This document shows positions 24,091 to 38,100 of a stretch of DNA of 64,000 nucleotides, piece by piece. The stretch lies in assembly GCF_022581195.2 (NCBI RefSeq), contig NC_061465.1, positions 2,234,501-2,298,500 of the forward strand. The letters run 5' to 3'. Made by a program: the position numbers and the translations under genes. Position 1 is the stretch's first letter; every line of letters begins with the position of its first letter. Under the pieces are notes generated by a model. It saw nothing but the letters and a program-made list of their open reading frames with translations, did not search any database and was not told where the DNA came from. The stretch comes from Helicoverpa zea. Taxonomy: Eukaryota > Arthropoda > Insecta > Lepidoptera > Noctuidae.

Positions 24091-24240
24091 GGAAATCATA
24101 AAATGACCCTTCCGCTGTGGGTGCAGCGTGTTGGAATGACAGACTCTTACTGACTACAACCCAGCATGTTCCTTCTTAAGCCCTTTGTGTATGTACCAGG
24201 GCCGCGGTAACTCTTTCGAAGAATCCCACAGCCCCGAACC
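24091..24240 (+). repeat. Unclassified moth interspersed repeat, copy A
   Basis: This shares the ordered blocks GGAAATCAT-AAATG, GCAGCGTG, GACAGACTCTTACTGACT, ACCAGGGCCGCGGTAAC and AATCCCACAGCCCCG with the copy at 56063-56180. GTGTCAGACTCTTACTGACT-type sequence is a very common interspersed repeat in moths. I cannot assign a class from sequence alone. Confidence 0.65.
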
Positions 24241-24581
24241 TACTTCTGACTTTTATATATTTATTATACCTTTACTTTATACATAATAGTTTTATTATAT
24301 ACAAAAATTACTGTATAAAAATAAAAGTATTTCGTGAAATACCTACACGTGAAAAGGTATATAACTTTTTCATTTGTATTTCAGCAATAAATTTTTCGTT
24401 GGATTCCTGAGATCGTAATATGTAGTATGTATGATTTTTGAAAAACATAAAAGTGTTTTTTTATTAACGGAATTCCGATAACAACTTTCATAAAAAAATA
24501 CAAAAAATTATTCGACAAAGTTTTACAGAATAATTTCATAAAATTTATATTATCAACATGAATGACATTTATATTCGTATG

Positions 24582-24582
24582 T

Positions 24583-24606
<24 letters not shown>
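24582..24606. repeat. (TA)n microsatellite
   Basis: Uninterrupted TA dinucleotide run of about 25 bp. Confidence 0.95.
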
Positions 24607-24614
<8 letters not shown>

Positions 24615-24721
24615 TTATGTTTATGTATTGTGTAGTTTTACTACATATATATGTTTAGTATATTGTTATTGGATATTTTTGTTTAGTTATCAATGTTTAT
24701 TGTGCACTTTTTAATCTACCC

Positions 24722-24856
24722 GACCACTATCAAATCTCTCCATGGCCATAAGGTTGGCTGTAAGAGAACCCAATTCTGGGTTAAGCTCGCCATTGTACAT
24801 AAACTGTCTTTATTATTTTATTATGTATTGTTAAGTGTGCAATAAAGAATATATAA
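24722..24856 (+). repeat. Retrotransposon-like 3' end with AATAAAG
   Basis: AACCCAATTCTGGGTTAAGC, CTCGCCATTGTACATA and a terminal GTGTGCAATAAAGAATAT resemble a moth non-LTR element 3' end. CCCAATTCTGGG is an internal palindrome. No coding part remains. Confidence 0.45.
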
Positions 24857-27800
24857 GATTTTTGTATTTTTTTTCTACAATTGGTGAAAACAAATCCAAT
24901 CCCAAGTCGAATGTTGGATTCAAATCAATGCCGAATGGAGATTCAATTTGTAAGTCTTTCATAGGCAGACGGGAACAGTTTCCAGTAGTTTATGGAATTT
25001 TAAAGGTAAAAATGTGCGGTGGAATAGATTTGTCGACTCTGTCAGGTTAGTTCCTAACACTGAAACTGATAATATCTGGTTTAGATTAAATCTGGTTTTA
25101 ATGTCTGGTTATTCTGTAATAAAAAAACACCCTTGATCTTTTACTCTTTAAGTTCATAACTCATTAAACACTGTGTCGACATCAATGTCATATTAATTGT
25201 CAATGTATATTTGGGTTGTTTGTTATAAAACAACAACTTGTCAGTACCTATTGTTTGAAAGTAAGATAATTGATTATACTAATCACATAATTACTTCCCT
25301 ACATCGAACTTATGCGACTATTGGCTCCAATCCAGTTGAGTGTATTAATCCCCTAGAAAGTTACTATAAAAATTAAAATCCCAGACTTAATTCGCGTAAT
25401 AACGTATCAAACAGCTACATTACAGGCCGGAATATGTACCCAATAATAAAAGATAATACACACGAGCATTTATAAAGGCAAAACCATCTGTGGTTTCCAA
25501 TACGAGTTCACGTAAATGAAAACTAAAAGCTGATACAAATATGAATTTAAGTCGATCGGAAAATTCGTTTGCTCGACGAAGCGGATTGGAAAATTTTGTG
25601 CTAACATATGCAATTGTATTGGAAATATTTAATGGATACATTTGGTTTGCTTTTAATTAGTGTTCGTTAGTAAAATATTTCGTGTCTGTGTGATGGTTTG
25701 CGTGGAAAATTATTGCGAATTGAAGTACATACTTGTCTGATATTATTTTAATCCATCCTCCAATACTGTAATTTGCAAGTACATAATTTTTTTATCAATA
25801 TTTTTATTTTTATTTATATATATTTCTTTCTTCTATTAATATCTATTTATATTTCTTTGCTAATTCAATCTGTTTTTAGGTACTTACACTAAACATTAAA
25901 ATAAAAACCCCAAACACCAATTTTATCTGTTTGAATTAAACCGATCTTTCTGATTTCTAACTAAACCTTCTGCAACCTTCACGCAAATTATCTGACGTAC
26001 GTTTTGGGCACTCAATTCAGACAGGTTTGTTTGAATCGACCGCATTTAGCGCCAATTGCACCCTCAATTAGTAAATATCATGACCTACATTCAGAGTATC
26101 AGATACTTCAACACAAATGTTATATTGAAAAAGATTAACTTCATACTAAGGACCCAACTCGTATTTCATATGAGTCTCATAATAATGCAGTGGATGCAGC
26201 CAGAAGTTGTCGGGTCTAAACAAATTTGAACAAGTTTGACGACAAGCTTCGCGACGTTGCTACCACGCCAAAACTTTCTCGTATGCTATCATTATGCATT
26301 TTTGCTGTACTTTATATTGAGAAGTTTTAGCTCGTATGCAGTAGTTACAGCATTCTGATATCTGTGTCATTCGGTGGTGGATTTCATACTTACTTATCCT
26401 TTTTTTTCTTATTTCTTTCATCACTGTAGCAGAATTTCATGTCAGTAAAAGGAAGTCGGATTAGTATGGCCAATCCCTTAGTAGGTTTTTCATATAAGTT
26501 ACAGCTGTAGACAGGGTGATATTTTTCGTACACATGCTTGTAATAAACTCTCAAGGGAAAAAACCGTAACTTGCTTGGCTCCATCCTAAACTGGCAACTG
26601 GCCCACGTGCAAACGTTTGGGTCGGCCTTGAGACTATTTCGACGACCCACTCAGCTAAATAGCAACTTATTTGGTTCACAAATGATTATTACACAACTGT
26701 CTTCAACGCGCTCCGTTTGTCCCTCAGAAAGGTAAACAACATAAAATCTTCATATCATCAGCGAAGCAGTACAAAATCCTAGGCCAAAATCCGCCAATAA
26801 ATATAAGAATATCTATTATTGTAATAGCTAGCTCATACAGTTTAGGAAGGGTCTGCAGAAATCGATGCAAAACTCCGCGGTACGGCCTCTCGAGCCGAGA
26901 ATATTTACATAACTCAGGATCGGAGAAAGGTCACAAATGGCCTGGACCATTCATCATTCTAACGTCACTCAATTTTGTTAGCATTATATGTAAATAACGC
27001 TATATCCTTCTGTGAAACTAACGTTTACGTAACCTATATCAATTTGGTTACGCTTGGAATGAAATGGACATCTTTATGTAGGACCTTTTTGTGAGCTCTC
27101 TAACGGAAATAGACTAGAAAGTTTACGTTCACAGCTCCGTTTTTCGGATGAAATTACTGTTCAACATTTTTTATCCTTCGGGTCTAAATGAAATGATTTG
27201 AAATTGATTTAGGTAGTTCGCTTTCGATATTTTTCGTTGAATGGGCGAGAGACGAAATTATTTGGTTATTTGGTCAGAAATTTTGGTCAGCCGTCAATGG
27301 AAAATTATTAGAAACCTTCAGAAACCATAAATACAGCCATAATTACGTCTAGTCTTATGCCTCTTCAAAAAAACTCAAAAATTCGGTATTAAACCAAACC
27401 ATGCGATTCTCAGCAAATTATACCTTCACTATTACTTACTTGCTACCATAGCTGCAATTTATAGCATCAACACTCTTCCACTACCCCGACATTAGAGTTT
27501 ATAAACGCAACCTGCATTGTTCACACATTTCCATAATACGTTCCTTTATTCACTGACACAGCAATATATTGTGTGACGTCACCGCATTTGAGTGACCTAC
27601 TGCGCGTATGCACTCGTATAGTCGTATCAGACGGTAATCCTTATGCCATGCGGACTAGAATATTAAAACTTAGAAGCTGTGTGTTGTAGGCTGAATATCC
27701 GCTAGGTATTTTACTCCTACTATGACCAACTGTGAAGGTATTTTTTCTGTAACCTAGGCCGGGCGTATATACCAAAATAAGTAGGTTACGAGGATTATGT

Positions 27801-28159
27801 ACGCGTGAGGACTCAAAGGAGGGTTATATCATAAATTCTTGGTACCTCAGGAGCCTTCTAGGAATTGCAGTGCGTGCCTCTAAGCCTTCTCTTAATTTGT
27901 CTTAGAAATGGAAGCTATATGTACTGTTACTAAGAAGACTTTGAAGTGTAAGTAAATAATGTAATCGATTTGTTAGTGTTCTGATGTGCTCTTACAATCT
28001 AAACAAAAGACATACGATTTCTTCATCGTTTTTTAAGGTCGTAATTAGGTTATGATCGGCATGGCCAGATGCAGCTGAGGATAACTATTCGTTATGAAAC
28101 GACTGCCAACTTGACAATAGTTACGAAGACAAACCGATATGCTTTGTTTGTGTGAAATT
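24857..28159. other. Gene-free stretch
   Basis: No supported gene or complete element. The minus-strand frames 25420-25641 and 26390-26650 are open but lack recognisable motifs; the second ends in a Lys-rich A-tract and may be repeat-derived. No further odorant-receptor exon is needed here, because the receptor frame ends at 29063. Confidence 0.4.
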
Positions 28160-28177
28160 ACTCGTAGTGTTAGGACA

Positions 28178-28290
28178 CTTCTTCTTCCTCCTGCCCTGTT
28201 CCCAATTTTATCGTGACACTGACACTCACTCCCTTCCTATTCATGTCATCTTTCAGGCAATCCATCCATCTTTTCTTAGGTACTCGTACA
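28178..28290 (-). mobile_element. 113-bp 5'-truncated RTE-like insertion with 18-bp target duplication
   Basis: A perfect 18-bp direct repeat, ACTCGTAGTGTTAGGACA, stands at 28160-28177 and 28291-28308. Between them the minus strand reads VPKKRWMDCLKDDMNRKGVS, which matches the conserved C-terminus of RTE-type RT proteins (P-K-R-W-x-D-C-x-K-x-D-M), and it ends in a GAGGAAGAAGAAG tail. This is a very short, extremely 5'-truncated retrotransposition product whose two ends are fixed by the duplication. Confidence 0.82.
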
Positions 28291-28308
28291 ACTCGTAGTG
28301 TTAGGACA

Positions 28309-29062
28309 GTCACCCACCTATATACAGACCGATCATCCCAAGCATTGCAACTTTTGATCGATGGACCCTTATGGCTGTCACTTAGCCATGACCTCTGATG
28401 CTTTGCTAAGATCAATTGACGCGACTGTAATTGCTGCTTATAAACTACGAGCCCCTCAAAGCTTCTCTTTCGCAATGATGTTTACCCTACAATTGGGAAT
28501 GCCCCAGTTATCTGCTTCTGTGTTACTCGCCTCATCTGTACGCGGTCTTATATAGAAACCACAGTGATCCGTGATCCGACCGCAATTTTGCAGTGCACCA
28601 GGAAATCTCTATTTTCTTCTACATAATTTATGCGTAGGTGCAGTATTATGCTGATAACTTTATTGCTGAATGTTGTACGAGAAACATTTTTATTTTCACA
28701 CTTGTTTTATTTTGTAGGAGGGTGTAAGATACTAATGAAGTTTGTGTGTTTTTTAGGTTTTTGTTAGTTTGTGTGACACTTTAATTTAGGTGGAGGTTTA
28801 GGATAAAGATTAAGGGAAAATTAAGATGTATAAGTAAGTAGTTTAGCAAACTTTTAGTTTATTTAATGACTAGTATCATACAATAAGTTAAAAAGTCGCG
28901 TGCAGTGTGATAAGTATTGTGAAATTTTCTTCAACTTCAACTGATATAAGTACCTACGCAAATCATTTGCGGTTGCGGTTTATTTAATAATTATATGTGC
29001 ATTAGCGCGCCTAAAGTTAGCGGATAAATGTAGTGTTTTCTTCTATTAATTTTTAATAATAA
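28309..29062. other. Gene-free stretch 3' of the odorant receptor gene
   Basis: This lies downstream of the receptor stop codon on the minus strand and presumably begins with its 3' UTR. The minus strand just after the stop reads TTATTATTAAAAATTAATAG, which offers an ATTAAA-type weak polyadenylation signal. Nothing else is recognised. Confidence 0.4.
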
Positions 29063-29128
29063 TTAAAGTTCTTCTTCAGAATAGACGCTGTTCATCAATG
29101 AGAAGTAGGACCATGTAGAACTTACAAC
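29063..29128 (-). CDS. Odorant receptor exon 10 (last)
   Basis: Acceptor CCTCTATTGCAG. It encodes VVSSTWSYFSLMNSVYSEEEL and the TAA stop at 29065-29063. Confidence 0.9.
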   Translation of the reverse strand, partial: VVSSTWSYFSLMNSVYSEEEL

Positions 29129-32100
29129 CTGCAATAGAGGATACGTAAAGTAAACGATACATACAACGAGGCTTCAGCTATGTAAAGAAATTACATTTAA
29201 AAGACGACGTATATAACACTTACTGATGTAAACATATTCAAAGAAACGTCAGCATACCGTAGAGATGTAAGACGACACGGGTTTTGACCTCTAGAAAAAA
29301 AAAATAGCAGTAAGTGCACAAATCACAAGAATATTATTTTCTATAAAGTATGTAGATAAAAGTTTTATTTTTAATAGAAGCCAATATAACGATGATATAA
29401 ACTTTTAGTGATTACATACATTTTGATGATCAGCCATATGGTCATTTTGTATTGCTTCTCTCCTTTGTACCACAAGTTCTCGTATGCCATATCCCCGATG
29501 GTCGCACTCTGAAAAACGTACCGGCATTCAATAATAAAAAAAATAACTTTTAACTCATCTCAAAAATCTCAATCGTCAAGAAAAATTATTGCTGTCTTCC
29601 CTTTAACATTCTACTGGCCTCGAAACAAGCCAACATCGCTATAAAACATCAACAAAGTCTTGTTAATTAATAACACTTTACTTAATAAGTATTAAAAGTT
29701 TTACCGCACTCGTGAGCTGTTCGCCGTAGAAACATAAATACAAAACGGTCAGCAAAGACGAGACTACTCCTAAGTAACTCAGTAGCTTGTACATGGTACT
29801 GCGTGTAAACTGAAAAAACAAAACACAAAAGGCCTACAAATTAAATGGAATATTTAAAGCAAGATATCTCTCGTGTATCGGAGGAACGTACCCTTAAAGT
29901 AACTGCATACTACAGACTAAACAGTCGGCCGATAGTTGTCCCGATGGTTGGAGAAAATATTTTTTTCAAAATACTTGGTTGGTCTGATAGCCAGCCACAT
30001 GCCTGTTTGTTGTTACGTGTATACTTAAATTCATCTTCATACTGATTTATATGCGCCCAAATCAACTATCATCAGCCGGCCCAAAGTTTCTAGTGTGCGC
30101 TTATGAAAATAAATGGTGGTACACACATTACAAAGATCAGGTATTTCGCAGAAAAGCTGAAATATTTGAACGAAACAAAGATTTTCTTTAAAAAACTGCC
30201 AGCTATCGGATCAACTGTCGGCCGACTAAAAAGTCTGCAGTATGCTGTTACTCTTATGGATGAAAGTCTAGCATTCGCAAATAAGACTCGGAATAACTGA
30301 TACTCGTTCAAATATTTGCTTTGTGAGGAATAGAGTAGATAGTGAACATGATGTAGCAATTAATGCGCCACGATGTTTTTTGATTCACAAAGCTTACTAG
30401 CTTTTTCGATACTGCTAACTGTACCTCGTGTATGCTTAGATGGGGCTTCGTCAAAGGCTGTTTTTAGTAGAAAAATCGAATGAGAAATTTTAGAACATCA
30501 GTCAGGAATGTACTATATTACAGTGCCCATACTACGAGAATATGACATAATAGGAAATCAATATTTCAGACAAAATTACCAAAGGATGATTGTTCAGGAT
30601 ACATCTTTTTTAATCAACTGTGGGGTGTGATTGTTTCCAGAGTATATCCTAAACAAATATTCAGTAGAACATGCCGCCATTTTCCTACTCATCGCACAAC
30701 CTATTTTACTGTAAAGATACCCAGCTTTTGTGGAGTTTGTTAAACATTTTTATTTGAGCTCAATTGTTTGAGGATGTTCTTTCACTGTTTCGAGAAAGAA
30801 CGCTGAGCGTAGAACACAAATTGTATTCCATGTACTGCAGAGCAAAGAAGTTTTCATAAAGTGCAGATTGTAGCAAAAGGCCTCATTTTAAAACCGACTT
30901 CCAGCGTCCCAAATTGGGTAACGGATTAAACTTTTCTGTTATACGAGCGACTCTTTTAATAAAATTTGTGGAATCTCAATTTACATACAAACGATTGGAA
31001 TGACGCTCCCCTTCGCTGGCCGTAAATTTTCGGGTTGTTCGGTGCTTTATAATAGCCGTGTTTTTATTTACAGGGCTTTTTAATAAAGTAGTTTGTGCGT
31101 TTCGGCCTTTATTAAACGGATTGATTATTGGTTGTAGTGAAGATTATTTATCAGTCAGAGAGCAAACGTTATAATTCATTCTGATCGTTGGTGTTTCCTA
31201 TTTTTTGTATTGTTGGGATACACTATAACTTTTCCTATCTGATAAACATGGAGTTAGTGATTATAGTTCGGCCATTCAGAGAATGCGTTCCTGACACGTC
31301 GCGATTGAACTGACTGAATTATAACATTCATTGATTATTGATATAATAATGTTGTTTTAATGCTCCTCAATTGTTAAAACGGTAAACAACCAGCAAAAAT
31401 ATTTTTATCGTAACTGCAACGCCATTGCAAAGTTACGTCGTCAGTTCAATCGCGACGTGTCAGGAACGCATTCTCTGAATGGCCGAACTATACAAACCGT
31501 AAACTCAAGGAGAAACTTAATCGGTAAAGACTACCGATTAATTATACACGATTATTCAAATTACTCTTCTCCAAAAACCAATAACTACCTGTCCCATGAA
31601 ACCGAAAGCGCACACCGTGATGCCGACAAACAATAGATCTATGAATACCATCCCGTTGAATGCGTTATCCAGCAGCCGAGATAGCCTGTCAACAAATAAA
31701 ATACATGTTTTATTTATGTCCACCCCTATGTCGGCTTTGATGCCATACAAGGGGTTAGAATAGAAAACAGTTTAGCATGAAAATGCTGTTTTTGGAATAG
31801 AGTAGTAGTATTGAAAAATGTTATGGAAAATTGATTTATGAAACAGTTTAGCTATCGGACCAAAATGCAGGCTACGAGTTAAATAAAAATTGAATTAAGT
31901 GATGACAGGCGACCAAGTATGATTTAAGAAAGATATTTTCAAGTAATTAAAGATAGTGCAGTTCAAAAAGTCATGAAAAAAAAAAAAAACATATTTCAAA
32001 ACCAGCTTCAAAAATAACGAGGTCCTCACACAATACTTCACAAAACTAGCCCAAAAGAGGGTAAAATTACTCTCACACGCCATAAAATAGGAAAAAGTAG

Positions 32101-35100
32101 GATCACTTATATTACATAGGCCATTGGTCTCTCAGGGTGAGGACATAGTTACAGCGGAAAAACTTTTGGTATTGTTGGCACGAGACCAGAAAAACTGGTA
32201 CTCGTAATAAAGATTGATGATATGGGTTTCAGTGAAGTTGAAGCTCTTGATAACTTCCATGTGGCACAGAACTCTAGAATATAGTGCTACTTATGCTGGA
32301 AGTTAGGCAAACATTTCCGCATAGCAAAAACTATAAGTCGTTGTACCAAACCAATACTGTTCCATGATTTTTTTGGGAATCTATATCCGAATATCTGATT
32401 CATAGAATATGCTATATTACACACTAAATAAAGGACCAATTCCCAGGAATATGTTATAAACTACAGACAAATATTTAACAAATAGAAATTACATAACTTA
32501 CAAAATAATAACTAAATAAATAATAAAAATGTTTATTCTCTCATCACAAATTACATCTTGACAACCATCAAAAATCACCTCTTCTGCGATTTTTTTTCAA
32601 AACCAATTTGGCCATTGTAAATATACATTTTGTTTTAGTTCACAACCAACCTTACATCTGTCATCGTGATTTAGACGCGACAACATTGTTTAGTTTTGCT
32701 CCGGTATAATAATTATTTTATGTGAGTTTGTGTAAGTTTTGAAGTGAGTGACTGTTACTACTAAAACATATTATTTCTTTGGACATAATTATGGTGTTTG
32801 TGTCACAAATTACCAGTGATACAACCATTTTTCAGCATAATTTCTAAATAAAATTTCAGCTTATTTTAATTGTCAAAGTTGGCATTTGTCATTTTTTTCT
32901 TCATAAAAAAGTTTCTATAAATAATGGAAAGCGGTTGCGACGAGGAGGACGGTAGCAGCTGTCATTCTAGCTCTGTGACCTTACGAGCTATGATACACAA
33001 TACTGATGGTACGTCTGATTTAGAAGAGGGTGACACTGAAAGCAATTTGAAAGTTGGGAATAAAAGAGGCAGAGATGATTCAAGTCCGGATGATGATATA
33101 CAGAATGGAGAGTTCATTACGGTGGGAAAGCGTGGTAAGAAAGCTAAAGTTACTACACCGCGTTCTGGATTTTCTCCAGGAAAATCGTTCGTGAGTGATA
33201 ATCCTGAATATGTTGAAGTATCGGTTATATCAAAAGAAGTCCTTCCGAAACAGATTACGCTAGCAAAATTATTAAGTATTGAAAAAATTCCGGAAATAAT
33301 GAGGATTGTTTACAAAAGTCCATACAAAATTTTGATTAGATTTAAAAGTAACTATGCTGCAGATAAACTATTATCTTCTGCATCTATCAAACAAAGAGGA
33401 TGGGTCTGTAAGAAGACTAATGAGGTAAATGTTTCCTACGGCTTAATTAAAGAAATAGACCTCGATCTGGATGACAATAGCATTAAGGACATACTAGAAT
33501 GTGAGGTTGATATTTTATCCGTAAAACGTTTAAGCCGGAGAAACGATGAAGGCAAATGGGTTGCAAGTGCGAGTATTCGCATTTGTTTTCAAGGTCCTAT
33601 TTTACCTCCGTTTGTTTTTGCGTACGGTATGAGGATGGAAGTATTGCCTTTTAATTTCCTTGTTACCCAGTGTTCAAAATGCTGGAAATACGGACATATT
33701 AAAGCATTTTGTCCTAATAAAAAGCAGATTTGTCCGAAATGTGGTGGCGAGCATGACAATTGTGAAACAATTAATTTTCAATGTGTTAATTGTAAAGGAG
33801 ACCACATGTCTATGGTGAAAAGCAAGTGCCCGGCATTTTTACGTGAAAAAGAAATTAGAGATATAATGTGCAAACATAATTGCACATACAAAATGGCTCT
33901 TATTAAAAATAAAGAAAATAAGAATGTAGTAGTACCTAGTCCGAATTTATTTACTGTCGATGAATTTACTAGAGCCGAGGTAAAGGCTGGAAAATCCTAT
34001 TCAGATGTTGTCAAGCAGTCATTCCTGCCTACTGAAAATTCGGATGAAGATAGAATGTCTCCTATTCTGAATTCGAATAAACTTTTGGTTCGTTCTAAGA
34101 AGACTCTCAAAAATAAAATTACAAAAGTCAAGAAAGGCAGGCGTAAAAAAATAAGATGCCCAGTTGAGGATGAAGAGATATCGGAATTTTTGGCAGAAAA
34201 TATAGAGAATACTGAGTCCCAATCAGGTGATAAATCTCGTAAAAAGCATGATTTCAGTCTAAAACGATTTTTGAAGAATATAAAAGAAATTTTTAGTGGA
34301 AACAGTTGCATGGAAGCCAAAATAATAGCAGTTATAAAATATTTTACTACAGAATTAAAGTCATTCCTGAAGAGTTTTCTGAGTGTTGATTTTTTGCTGG
34401 AGGTACTAGGGTGCTCTAACAATGGATAAGAACTTCAACACAAAAAATAGAGTTGTTACCATTCTACAGCGGAATGCGAACAGTTTAAGCCCTAAAACAG
34501 ATGATTTTCAATGTTTGTTACTACAGGAAAAGATACACATTGCTGTTGTAAGTGAAACTTGGTTATCTTCTGACAAATCTTTAAATATTAGTAACTATAA
34601 CATTATCAGAAAGGATAGATTGGATTCCTATGGAGGTGTATGTGTTATAACGCATAAGTCAATTAAAGTCTTGCACAGAGATGTTGTACATCCCAATTCT
34701 AGTATTGAGATGATCATCGTCGAAGTTTTTAATGTGCCTGGAATAAAGAACATTATTTCAATTTATTGCCCCCCCCTCATCTATTACTAATCAGTCCGAC
34801 TGGCATTATATTTTTGACAGATTTGATAAAGAAACATTAATTGTTGGTGATTTTAATGCGCATCATATAACCTGGTCAAATAAGACTGATCGACGGGGAG
34901 AGATGGTATATGACGCTTATTTTGATAAAGATTATTTGTGTTTGAATGATGGAAATGCTACAAGAATTAAGTCTGTTAATGGATTTTTACAACAATCTTC
35001 TCCAGATGCTTCATTTGTTTCTACTGATCTAGCTACAAAAATGTCTTGGGAGACTACAAATGAGTCACTAGGCAGTGATCACATCGTAATCAAAATGAAG

Positions 35101-38100
35101 TACGGTTATGAATCTGTAAATAATTTCATAAAGCGACGTAACTTTAAGCAAGCTCGGTGGAGTGAATACCGCGAAAAATCGGAAGAAGCGTTCGCTAATG
35201 TAGATCTTTCGTTGAGTGTTCAGGAATCTTATAACTTATTTGCATCCAAAATTGATCAGGTAGCTGAAGAGACAATTCCATGGATTAAAATCTGTCAGGA
35301 TCCTACAGCAAAATTTGTACCGAAACCTTATTGGACTTCAGAGTTGTCTAAGGCCGTAGCCGAGAGACGCTTGGCATTGGCAAAATTAAGACGTAATCCT
35401 ATTCCAGATAATTATGATATGTATATGGCTAAAATAAATACAGCCCGAAAATTGGTTGGCAAAGCTCGTTCTACGGGCTGGAAGGAATTCTGCACGAGTA
35501 TTGATTCAGAAACATCCGCGTCAGAGATGTGGAAAAGAATGAGATGGGTAAAAGGTGGGAGGTATGGTAACCGTTGTGTTGATTCTGACAAATGTAGAGA
35601 GCTATTACAATCCTTGACACCTGATTTAGCTTGCGAGGAACCACCACTTTTTATGGAGGGTTCATGTGCCATGGAAGAAGATATAACATTGTTTGAATTG
35701 TTAAATTGCTTGAAGCACAAAGATACGTCGCCAGGCGTAGATAATATATCTTATTCTATGCTTTTCAATTTGTCTGTTACAGGTAAAAAGTTTTTGTTAC
35801 ATATATATAATTTAATACTACAAACTGGTATAATACCAAACCAGTGGAGAAGCATAAAGGTAGTTCCGATTCCTAAGCCCGGTAGAGACCCCAATAGTTC
35901 TAATTCCCTGCGGCCTATTTCCCTAATGTCTTGCCCATGTAAAGTATTTCATGGAGTTTTACTGAAACGTCTTGAATGGTTCGTAGAGAAATCATACCTT
36001 TTGTCTCCTTCCACTGTTGGTTTTCGTAGGTCACGCTCGTGCTTGGACAACCTAACACGGTTATAGTTCGGCCATTCAGAGAATGCGTTCCTGACACGTC
36101 GCGATTGAACTGACGACGTAACTTTGCAATGGCGTTGCAGTTACGATAAAAATATTTTTGCTGGTTGTTTACCGTTTTAACAATTGAGGAGCATTAAAAC
36201 AACATTATTATATCAATAATCAATGAATGTAGTTACGTCGTCAGTTCAATCGCGACGTGTCAGGAACGCATTCTCTGAATGGCCGAACTATAATATCATC
36301 CATTCAGATTGGGTTTTCTAAAAATATGGCCACTATTGCATGTTTTGTTGATATAAATAACGCTTATAATAATGTAAATATTAATAGAATGATTTCCTTG
36401 TTAAATAGAATTGGGGTTGGGGGGAAGCTTTGTACATATATTTTTAATTATTTGAGTCAAAGGTATTTACAAATCGATACGGGAATGGATGGTATCCTAG
36501 TAAGACAGGCAAGTGTAGGTTTAGCTCAAGGTGACCCATTATCTCCTCTCCTGTTTAATATTGCAACTATGAATATTTGTAAATCAATCACTAGCTGTAA
36601 TGTATCACAGTATGCAGACGATTTTGTTCTCTATGTGTCTTCAAGTAAACATAATTTAGATTCAGCCATCAGTCACTTGTACACAGCTTTAGATGTTCTT
36701 GTTAAAAATTTAGGTGAGATGGGATTATTTCTGTCGGAATCAAAATCAAATGTTTGTCTGTTTAGTAGGTCTAGGTGCTTAACGAATGTCCACATTAGTA
36801 TTAATAAAAAGGAATTGAAAGTTGTTGATAAAATTAAATATCTGGGGTTGTGGCTTGATTCATCACTTCGTTGGGGAGCTCACATAAACGAGACATGTGA
36901 GAAAGCTTACAAATATTTAAATATTCTTAAAACTTTAGCTGGGAAATCTTGGGGCATTCATCCGAAACATTTAAGGAGACTGTACATCTCACTTGTTAGA
37001 AGTCGAATTGATTATGCTAGTTTTTTATACGGTAATAGTGCTAAGACGCATTTGTATAAACTAGATGTTTTACAAAATCGTGCATTAAGAATTTGTGGTG
37101 GTTTCATTCGTTCAACACCTATTTGTGTGATGGAGAGTGAGCTCTGCGTGTCACCACTATTTGTGAGGAGATATTGGCTAGCCTGCAGGTATTGGCTGAG
37201 GTTGAACTCCTTTTCCAATGATGCAACTTTATCTTTATTACAAGAACTATCTGTTTTGTGCACCAATGCATATTGGAGGAATAAGAATAAACCCATTTTG
37301 ATTGATATTCATAATAAGTTCAATAACAATATTGTGCATAAGTCCCCTATATTAGACATGTATAGCTTGGATACTTGGGTATCAAATATTAATATTCGAG
37401 ATTGTGTTATTTGTAATGTTGACGAATTAGGTGTACCAAAGCGTTCAATGAGTGTGGCAAATTTAAGAATGTTGATTTCTAATATGTTTAGATGTAGATA
37501 CGATAGTTATTATTTTATATTTACCGATGGCTCTAAAAGTGTTCATGGTGTTGGCGCAGCATTTTTTGATGTCCAAACAAACACTAGTATGAAATTTAAA
37601 TTGTGCAATGACGCCTGTATCATGAGAGCTGAATTAACGGCTATAGTAGAAGCTTTGTCCTATGTTCACAGTTTGCCGTATAAGAATGTTGTGATTATGA
37701 CCGACTCCAAGAGCGCTTTACAGCATTTGATTCGTTGTGTATCCGGAGTTCGAGGCATGCCGATTGCATACGAGGCATTAAAGAGTATACAATTTCTTCA
37801 GAAACAACTTGTAAATATTAAAATTCAATGGATAACTTCTCACATAGGTGTCCCGGGAAATGAAATGGCTGACAAGCTAGCTTCCGAGGCTATTGCTGAT
37901 GGCATAGTTATTCCCGGCGACCCTTATTTTACTGAGCTTATTCCTCACATGAAAAAGTTTTGTCATAATTTGTGGGAGGAACATTTTAGTTTTGTTACAG
38001 CAAGAAAAGGTCTGTGGTACAGAACTATTCAGCATGATCTGCCTCGAGCTCCTTGGTTTGACGTGGGCAACATGCCGAGAGAACTTTTAGTGTTAGCATT

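Noticed and set aside
33997..34422. 141-codon minus-strand frame
   Set aside because: It is a shadow of LINE ORF1 on the opposite strand.
36257..36300. ATG that appears to start a 709-codon RT frame
   Set aside because: The first codons are MITE sequence. The RT frame belongs to the interrupted ORF2 beginning at 34422.
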